Positions 59,186-64,000 of a stretch of 64,000 nucleotides of DNA are shown here, one piece after another (positions within the stretch are counted from its first letter, which is position 1; each line of letters starts with the position of its first letter). The stretch covers positions 1 through 64,000 of IMG/VR virus record IMGVR_UViG_3300038415_000126; one strand, given 5' to 3'. This DNA comes from a virus. Position numbers and translations under genes: made by a program. The notes below the pieces were generated by a model. That model did no database searches, was not told the DNA's origin, and saw nothing but the letters and a program-made list of their open reading frames with translations.

Positions 59186-59293
59186 GATGGCAATGGATGC
59201 CACCATTGCGATGAGGGCTGCCTTCCGGTTACCGCCCATGAGGTAGCTGATGACCATGGATGTGAGTCCGAAGAGGAGGGCTTTGGTGACCAT
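59138..59293 (-). CDS. small two-helix membrane protein
   Basis: 51 aa from ATG 59293, 1 base after the upstream stop. Two hydrophobic helices (LLFGLTSMVISYLM, ALIAMVASIAISVPL). Confidence 0.6.
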   Translation of the reverse strand: MVTKALLFGLTSMVISYLMGGNRKAALIAMVASIAISVPLSIVVRADPPRR

Positions 59294-59294
59294 G

Positions 59295-59504
59295 CTAGAG
59301 CTTGATTCCAAGTAGGGGGTCAAACTTGTACCCTTGGGCTTCTTCCGGGTTGGGACTGGGTGTCACTGGCGCCCCAAGATTGCCCAAACACCCCTGCTCA
59401 ACGAGCTTTGAGACCGAAACAAAGGGGTGCTTACTCTTTTGGTCAATGATCCAAGCTTTGAGTTGCGGGGTCAATGTAACGCAAATAGTAGGAACTTTTG
59501 CCAT
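59295..59504 (-). CDS. ribbon-helix-helix-like repressor
   Basis: 69 aa. TICVTLTPQLKAWIIDQKSKHPFVSVSKLVEQG is strand-helix-helix. An inverted repeat (59506-59513 with 59531-59538) directly before its ATG suggests autoregulation. Confidence 0.6.
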   Translation of the reverse strand: MAKVPTICVTLTPQLKAWIIDQKSKHPFVSVSKLVEQGCLGNLGAPVTPSPNPEEAQGYKFDPLLGIKL

Positions 59505-59505
59505 T

Positions 59506-59538
59506 GTACGGTATCAACGTACTACTTTAGTACCGTAC
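59506..59538. promoter_or_regulatory. operator-like inverted repeat
   Basis: GTACGGTA (59506-59513) and TACCGTAC (59531-59538), perfect 8-bp arms, between the RHH gene start and upstream DNA. Confidence 0.5.
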
Positions 59539-59570
59539 TAAGGTAAAGTCAAGTTCATGGGGTGACCACG

Positions 59571-59894
59571 TTACCCGCCCATGGACGTCACATCATAGGT
59601 GCGCCATCGCCGGAGGATGTCCTGGTGGTCAGGTCCGTCTATCTCGTCGCTTGGTTGGTCTGCCACGGTAGCCTGGCTGCTCAAGAGGAGCTGGACCACG
59701 GAGGTCAGCTCGATGGGTAGCAGGGGCTTATTGGCGGCGGCCATGGGCGCCCCAACCCTCACGGTCGTATGGGCGCTCTTCGCTAGGCCCATCACCTCTA
59801 CGACGTAAGTGTAGCAGCCCATGGTAGGGTCTTCCTCGAACTCGGTTATGACCCGGGCGCGCAAGTAGCCTGTGACATCAAGTCGAGTGATCAT
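59571..59894 (-). CDS. hypothetical protein
   Basis: 107 aa; strand-rich first 50 residues. ATGA overlap upstream. Confidence 0.6.
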   Translation of the reverse strand: MITRLDVTGYLRARVITEFEEDPTMGCYTYVVEVMGLAKSAHTTVRVGAPMAAANKPLLPIELTSVVQLLLSSQATVADQPSDEIDGPDHQDILRRWRTYDVTSMGG

Positions 59895-60082
59895 CCTGTG
59901 TGCTTTCTGTGAGTGAGGAAGGCAAGGAACACTAGGGCTGCCAATAACCCAATACTACCGCTCCCGATGATGTACCACGGGTATGGGACATCGGTCACGA
60001 TGACCTGGGTCACATGCTGAATCGAACCATCGGATCGTACCCGATAGATGCCCGGCTCAAGCTTGCACGTGCAGTCGTTCAT
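59891..60082 (-). CDS. single-pass membrane protein
   Basis: 63 aa: short outer part with CTCKLEPG, then helix WYIIGSGSIGLLAALVFLAFL. Confidence 0.6.
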   Translation of the reverse strand: MNDCTCKLEPGIYRVRSDGSIQHVTQVIVTDVPYPWYIIGSGSIGLLAALVFLAFLTHRKHTG

Positions 60083-60294
60083 CTCGTGTTGTTATCCCCC
60101 GAGTAGACTCGGTAGCCTAGGGCCTTGAGGGCTCCCGTCACGGTAGCGATGTCATGCGCGTGTTGGCGCGGCCCTCGGGGGATCAGTGTCGGGACGTAGT
60201 CGTACTCCTTGCAAGCATTGACCAACTGTTCGAACGTGGTGAAGGCGGTCACGCGCGAGGTAGCCGCATCGAGGGTGACGGTATCAGTGGCCAT
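60079..60294 (-). CDS. hypothetical protein
   Basis: 71 aa; TFEQLVNACKEYDYVPTLI. Coupled to the HicB-like gene. Confidence 0.6.
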   Translation of the reverse strand: MATDTVTLDAATSRVTAFTTFEQLVNACKEYDYVPTLIPRGPRQHAHDIATVTGALKALGYRVYSGDNNTR

Positions 60295-60463
60295 GACCGT
60301 CCATGTCCTGGAGGGTGTCGAGGACCAGCTCTTGGATGCCCTTCAGAGCGCCCTCCTCGGTCTTGTCGAGCCAGCTCAGGCTGGGGAACTTGAGGTAGGT
60401 CCCAACGAACGCCTGGTCCTCCTCAGACCATTCAACGCGGTAGTATCGAGTGTCAGCTTCCAT
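60284..60463 (-). CDS. HicB-like protein
   Basis: 59 aa from ATG 60463. YYRVEWSEEDQAFVGTYLKFPSLSWL...TEEGALKGIQELV has the strand-helix plan and E-D-x-A/G-FV pattern of the HicB antitoxin partial RNase H fold. No HicA toxin is adjacent, so it may be a stand-alone antitoxin or fold relative. Confidence 0.65.
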   Translation of the reverse strand: MEADTRYYRVEWSEEDQAFVGTYLKFPSLSWLDKTEEGALKGIQELVLDTLQDMDGHGH

Positions 60464-60689
60464 CGAACTTCTTTCCCTCAAGGAGGGTGATCTGCTTCTT
60501 CAAGGATCTGATCTTGGCCGCTCTCATGACTTCAGCTCTCCCTAGGGCCTCTTCCTTGGTGTCCCACCAGTCTCCCTTGTGGAAGTAGGCGCGGTTGTCA
60601 TTGTCCACGGCTGAACCAGCACTGAACCCATCCAACACCCTGACCTCGGTCTCGTACACCCCTTGGTGAGAGCGTACTTGGTGATCCAT
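60453..60689 (-). CDS. hypothetical protein
   Basis: 78 aa; AYFHKGDWWDTKEEALGRAEV then a basic coiled-coil end. Confidence 0.6.
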   Translation of the reverse strand: MDHQVRSHQGVYETEVRVLDGFSAGSAVDNDNRAYFHKGDWWDTKEEALGRAEVMRAAKIRSLKKQITLLEGKKFDGS

Positions 60690-60711
60690 ACTCGACGAAT
60701 CTCAGTTGCCA

Positions 60712-60888
60712 CTATTCGACTCCGTATTCGGTAGGATCCTCGCCCCGGTACCACTCATCGAAGGTCATACCCTCACGGTTCAAGGCCGGTTGAGCCCGAC
60801 GCTTCTCAGAGAGGTTGAAATTGAACAGCTCCGAGAGAGTCATCGTGCTCAAGTCGGGGTCACCATGAGTGGTACTGCTGGGGGTCAT
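60712..60888 (-). CDS. small protein from leaderless promoter
   Basis: 58 aa; LSELFNFNLSEKRRRA-type helix and MTFDEWYRGEDPTEYG. The ATG lies 5 bases after a TAATAC box. Confidence 0.6.
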   Translation of the reverse strand: MTPSSTTHGDPDLSTMTLSELFNFNLSEKRRAQPALNREGMTFDEWYRGEDPTEYGVE

Positions 60889-60893
60889 GTCTA

Positions 60894-60922
60894 GTATTAC
60901 GCTTCAGCCTTGGGTTTCTCAA
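60894..60922 (-). promoter_or_regulatory. TTGAGA-17-TAATAC promoter, leaderless type
   Basis: -35 TTGAGA (60917-60922), -10 TAATAC (60894-60899), 5 bases before ATG 60888; inside the end of the upstream gene. Confidence 0.65.
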
Positions 60923-61490
60923 CCTCAGGCTTCTTCTTTTTAGCCTCCTCCCAGGGCATGACTGGGTAGCTGGCATCGCCCGTATCAACCCCTGCAATCC
61001 TCAAAGCATCAAGCATGCCTGCGAGAATTTCCTTGGCCTCCTGAGTGTATGCCGAATGGATGACTAGAGCATTCCGCACTGACTGTAGCTCTTGCTGGGA
61101 GAGGTTCAAGAACGTCACCTCGAAACCCTCTTGTGACGTGTGAGAGACTCTGCAGGTGAGGTTGGTAGGCTCAGGCGTCTTCTTGGCAGCTACGGCCGTA
61201 GGCGTAGGGTTCTTCTTCTCAGAGACCGATGGGGGCTCGGGAACGAGCTTGCACCAACTCTCCAGGTTGGCCACGAAGGTGCACCACTCGTGGCTCATCT
61301 TCGGCCCCCAGGTTTCAGAGCTCTGGTCAAGGGTTCTGGCAATCTTGATCAGGGCAATGACCACTTCTAGTACGCCCTTCCGATCTACATCGCGCAAGTT
61401 CACATACTCAGGCGGGTCGCCCTGCTTTGGTGGCGACAGCTTCTCGGCCAGGTACTTGAGCTCGTTCTTCAGTTTCTTGAGGTATTTCAC
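60897..61490 (-). CDS. hypothetical protein
   Basis: 197 aa from GTG 61490 (GTGA). Helical first 90 residues, Pro/Lys linker, then a second domain; ends in Lys/Glu repeats. Confidence 0.6.
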   Translation of the reverse strand: MKYLKKLKNELKYLAEKLSPPKQGDPPEYVNLRDVDRKGVLEVVIALIKIARTLDQSSETWGPKMSHEWCTFVANLESWCKLVPEPPSVSEKKNPTPTAVAAKKTPEPTNLTCRVSHTSQEGFEVTFLNLSQQELQSVRNALVIHSAYTQEAKEILAGMLDALRIAGVDTGDASYPVMPWEEAKKKKPEVEKPKAEA

Positions 61491-61828
61491 TTTGCGCCTT
61501 TCAAGCGGGTTATGCGTTCTCCGGTTTTTACTAGTTGGTCTACTGGCAGGTACATCAAGTCGAAAGCTTGGTTCTCCAGGTCCTCGGGCGTCCCTAAAGC
61601 CCCAAAAATCAGGTGACTGATCTGAACGCAAACTGTGGCTTTAGCCTTGAGGTAAACCTCGGTCTCGGTAAGTGGTGGCTCAGCCATCTTCTGTGCTTGA
61701 GGAGCTGATTGTACCCTGAAAACAAGTTTGGGGATACTCGGGTCGTTTGACTCATCAGCCACTTCTTTCAGCCTTGGTATAAGCAGGCTTGGATGCGCCC
61801 CCTCCCAGGCTAAGTCAGTTGTGTGCAT
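61487..61828 (-). CDS. helical hypothetical protein
   Basis: 113 aa from ATG 61828 (TGATG). No family. Confidence 0.6.
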   Translation of the reverse strand: MHTTDLAWEGAHPSLLIPRLKEVADESNDPSIPKLVFRVQSAPQAQKMAEPPLTETEVYLKAKATVCVQISHLIFGALGTPEDLENQAFDLMYLPVDQLVKTGERITRLKGAK

Positions 61829-62058
61829 CAATGCTTCCTTAGGATTAGGGCCCAAAAGATCGCAGTGGCCGAGAGAATGTACCACACGACATGGCTTGGA
61901 AAGACCTTCTCGGCCCGATAGGTCACCCCCGCCCCCATCTTGGTCGTGAGCCAGGAGAAGAACCCATCCGCATGTTGCCCCCACGTGTTCGCCCCATGGA
62001 CGAGGAGCCCAATGATGAGGAGTAGGCCCGCTAGGATGATGCAAAGTACTGTAATCAT
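61828..62058 (-). CDS. two-span membrane protein
   Basis: 76 aa; helices at residues 3-23 (VLCIILAGLLLIIGLLV) and 57-73 (VVWYILSATAIFWALIL). Confidence 0.65.
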   Translation of the reverse strand: MITVLCIILAGLLLIIGLLVHGANTWGQHADGFFSWLTTKMGAGVTYRAEKVFPSHVVWYILSATAIFWALILRKH

Positions 62059-62342
62059 GGTTCTTTCACGTCCCGGATCTCGTAGTAGCTCCCACTCTCA
62101 TGGTCGAACGAGGATACTTCTTGCTTGATTGGGGTTTTCCATACATGAACGTCCGGCCCTAGGAGAACTCGGATGAAGGCTTCGACGGTACTGAGGGAGA
62201 TTTTGTCTTGTTGTGGTCCGATGGGCTCAACCACTCGGACATGGGCGCGGCCCTCTGAGAGCTGACCATCGAAGGACATTCGGATGGTCTTGGGTAGCAC
62301 GCCCTTGTGGTAGGTCACTCGCACATCAATCTGATTGAGCAT
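62055..62342 (-). CDS. hypothetical protein
   Basis: 95 aa, beta-rich; no motif. Confidence 0.6.
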   Translation of the reverse strand: MLNQIDVRVTYHKGVLPKTIRMSFDGQLSEGRAHVRVVEPIGPQQDKISLSTVEAFIRVLLGPDVHVWKTPIKQEVSSFDHESGSYYEIRDVKEP

Positions 62343-62345
62343 AGG

Positions 62346-62597
62346 TCACCTCAGGAGCTCTGGTGGAACGTCTTCGCACGGTACTCGGAAGGCTGATCGC
62401 ATCCAATAGCACAGGCAGATCTTTGGCGCGCGGGGGTCGCGCCGGTACATGGGCGTGTCCCATGACTCTTGGGACCGTTGACTAATGCTCACTAGGAGGA
62501 TGAAGAGCCCTACAGCGACTGTAAGGCCAATCAGCAAGAACAGGATGATCTTGCTTGCCTTGCTGTGCTCTGGCTTAAGGTTTGGGTCTATTGTCAT
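62346..62597 (-). CDS. single-pass membrane protein
   Basis: 83 aa from ATG 62597; helix KIILFLLIGLTVAVGLFILLV, then a Cys-containing tail. Confidence 0.6.
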   Translation of the reverse strand: MTIDPNLKPEHSKASKIILFLLIGLTVAVGLFILLVSISQRSQESWDTPMYRRDPRAPKICLCYWMRSAFRVPCEDVPPELLR

Positions 62598-62694
62598 CGT
62601 CGACCACACCACTCGGTCACTGAGCACCATAAGGTGCAACCAACAAGGACCGTGACCCATACCGAGGCGCAGCCCCAATCATATATCGCACGCA

Positions 62695-63348
62695 CTAGAG
62701 CCATTCCCCTAATTCCTTGTCGAAGTACTTGCGGGTGACCGGGCATACCTTTGACACTAGCTGGCGCACCTTCCCCGGGTCAATCTTATTCAGCGATTCC
62801 AGCCCAATAACCAACGCTGCCTTCGTCACCCGCCGGTGAGACACCTCCCCGCCTATCGCCTGCCACACCCGATCAACCCCCTCTAACAACCCCTGGGTCG
62901 AAGAACACTCAAGGACCAGCTCCGCCTTGATCCGCCTCTTGTGCGACCGTACCCCCACAGGTGGCTTCTCCCGATAAGGAGCCGCTCCCTCAACCATACT
63001 CAAAGCAACCCCCCGAGGCTTCCCCAAGAGGAGTTTAATCCCCAGTAGTATCGCAGTCTTCGCCACCCTGTGTTTCGTGATGGTACACTTGATCCGACCG
63101 TCAGCAACGCCCTTGGAGGCTTCATAAAGTGAGGTCAGGATCTCAACACTCTCGATGGAATTGCTCAAATCTAGCACGGTGTTCCGGTGAGTTGACAAGA
63201 TAACATGTTCTCTTGGGTAGCAGTTACTTAACAAATACAACCACTTAGCATAGGTTTGACCCCACCTCAAGAGGCCTGTTTGCCGATATAACTGAACGCA
63301 CGTGATGCTACATGGCTTGCCCACCCGTGGCAAGCCATGTAGCATCAA
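62695..63348 (-). CDS. two-repeat helical protein, start uncertain
   Basis: Up to 217 aa. Two similar halves: ITKHRVAKTAILLGIKLL and VSHRRVTKAALVIGLESL, each after a strand, as in ribbon-helix-helix repeats, giving a tandem RHH DNA-binding candidate. The first codons lie inside an 18-bp hairpin (63304-63346); a later start is possible. Confidence 0.55.
   Translation of the reverse strand: MMLHGLPRVGKPCSITCVQLYRQTGLLRWGQTYAKWLYLLSNCYPREHVILSTHRNTVLDLSNSIESVEILTSLYEASKGVADGRIKCTITKHRVAKTAILLGIKLLLGKPRGVALSMVEGAAPYREKPPVGVRSHKRRIKAELVLECSSTQGLLEGVDRVWQAIGGEVSHRRVTKAALVIGLESLNKIDPGKVRQLVSKVCPVTRKYFDKELGEWL
63304..63346. other. perfect 18-bp inverted repeat
   Basis: Arms 63304-63321 and 63329-63346, 7-base loop. 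No T-tract on either side that fits a terminator. It covers the start region of the minus ORF, so it may hide a start codon or be a protein site. Confidence 0.6.
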
Positions 63349-63490
63349 AAAGAACGTCGATTAACATAGGGTTATCTAGTTTAGCACCAGACACGCGTCC
63401 CTAATGTCCCACAAGTCCAGTTCAGTCTTATGGCCTATACTGACGCACGGGAGCAGTTACACAGGTTCAAATAGTATCGAGGTCCCTCTT

Positions 63491-63496
63491 GGTGTA
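63491..63496 (+). promoter_or_regulatory. GGTGTA start-proximal element
   Basis: TTGGTGTACC, 11 bases before ATG 63508. Confidence 0.4.
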
Positions 63497-63507
63497 CCCT
63501 GGATAGT

Positions 63508-64000
63508 ATGACTATGAGTCGCAAGATGTTCATCTATCGGGCCAACCGGATACATGGCTCAAGGTATGATTACACCCAGGTCCCAGAGAGGGTCGGCTCG
63601 CGAGTAGTCATTATATGCAGGGAGCATGGTGGGTTCGAGCGAGGGGTCAAGGAGCACTTCCAGAGGAGAGGATGCCCCGTCTGTGACGCCCGAGATAAGC
63701 ACAAGTGGGTATTGTATAAATTTGTGCATGAGGCCCGCAAGGTGCACAAGGATCTCTATAGCTACCCGAGGGTAGGTGAGGCTCAGTTTCCAATGGTGGT
63801 GGTCACCTGCAGGGAGCATGGGGACTTCGAGCAGAGCAAGTACAGCCACCTGAGGGGTAGTGGATGCCCCATCTGTCACCCGCCCTTCTATCGCCAGTCG
63901 AGAGTTGCTAACCGCTGGCTCGACTCCATTGGTCTGCCCAATGACACGAAGCACAGAGAGGTCAAGGGGCTCATTCCTGGTAAGCAGTTCATAGTCGATG
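63508..64000 (+). CDS. DUF723-type zinc protein, probable VSR/HNH-like endonuclease, 3' end outside window
   Basis: 164 residues visible. Two repeats of the DUF723 pattern: RANRIHGSRYDYTQV...VIICREHGGFE...GCPVC and KVHKDLYSYPRV...VVVTCREHGDFE...GCPIC, each a zinc knuckle with HG.F and CPxC. In phages this module precedes a nuclease domain of homing-type enzymes, expected beyond the window edge. Confidence 0.8.
   Translation, partial: MTMSRKMFIYRANRIHGSRYDYTQVPERVGSRVVIICREHGGFERGVKEHFQRRGCPVCDARDKHKWVLYKFVHEARKVHKDLYSYPRVGEAQFPMVVVTCREHGDFEQSKYSHLRGSGCPICHPPFYRQSRVANRWLDSIGLPNDTKHREVKGLIPGKQFIVD

Noticed and set aside
63559-63954. 131-codon minus-strand frame
   Set aside because: It is the antisense of the DUF723-type zinc gene.

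Overview
The window looks like an accessory arm of a very large bacteriophage or a phage-like giant plasmid. About 150 mostly tiny genes sit in long co-directional runs, usually on the minus strand, and stop/start codons overlap as TGATG or ATGA at most junctions. Most products have no recognisable family and many are small zinc-ribbon, ribbon-helix-helix or single-membrane-span proteins. No capsid, portal, tail, terminase, polymerase or tRNA gene was recognised, so 'phage' rests on gene style plus phage-typical enzymes. The standard code fits, with three suspicious in-frame stops between 49 and 57 kb.

Layout. 1-18.7 kb: minus-strand operons with a stand-alone HD alarmone-type hydrolase, NAD kinase, a DUF262 protein, a papain-like protein and many proteins ending in a shared C-terminal tag. 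18.8-25.9 kb: HAD phosphatase, nucleoside hydrolase, deoxyribosyltransferase-like protein, lipoprotein, RNA ligase. 27.3-32.1 kb: an isolated CRISPR locus. 32.3-36.4 kb: an E1-like (ThiF/MoeB) enzyme next to two zinc metallopeptidases. 36.4-48.8 kb: small genes plus a polynucleotide-kinase-like protein and a Thg1-like RNA polymerase. 48.8-56.5 kb: minus-strand paralogues, three of them interrupted by stops. 56.5-57.2 kb: iterons beside a ribbon-helix-helix gene, a candidate origin or partition site. 57.3-64 kb: small genes, a HicB-like protein and a partial HNH/VSR-type zinc protein.

The strongest candidate for an undescribed system is the CRISPR locus: a 657-aa TnpB/Cas12-fold protein whose three RuvC acidic positions all look replaced, an overlapping 233-aa coiled-coil partner gene, a perfect 13-repeat array, and directly after it an 8-repeat array of a second repeat type that shares only the 3' (handle) half. 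Upstream of the effector is a non-coding segment with a 23-bp inverted repeat, an anti-repeat and a lone degenerate repeat, which reads like a tracrRNA or natural single guide. No cas1, cas2 or transposase gene is present. I infer an RNA-guided DNA-binding (not cutting) system.

Other themes are an RNA-repair set (RNA ligase, kinase, Thg1-like) that could reverse host tRNA cleavage; NAD and nucleoside enzymes; a C-terminal tag shared by unrelated proteins; and a promoter family (TTGAGA, 17-18 bp, TAATAC) whose -10 box lies 4-6 bases before the ATG in most copies, implying leaderless mRNAs.
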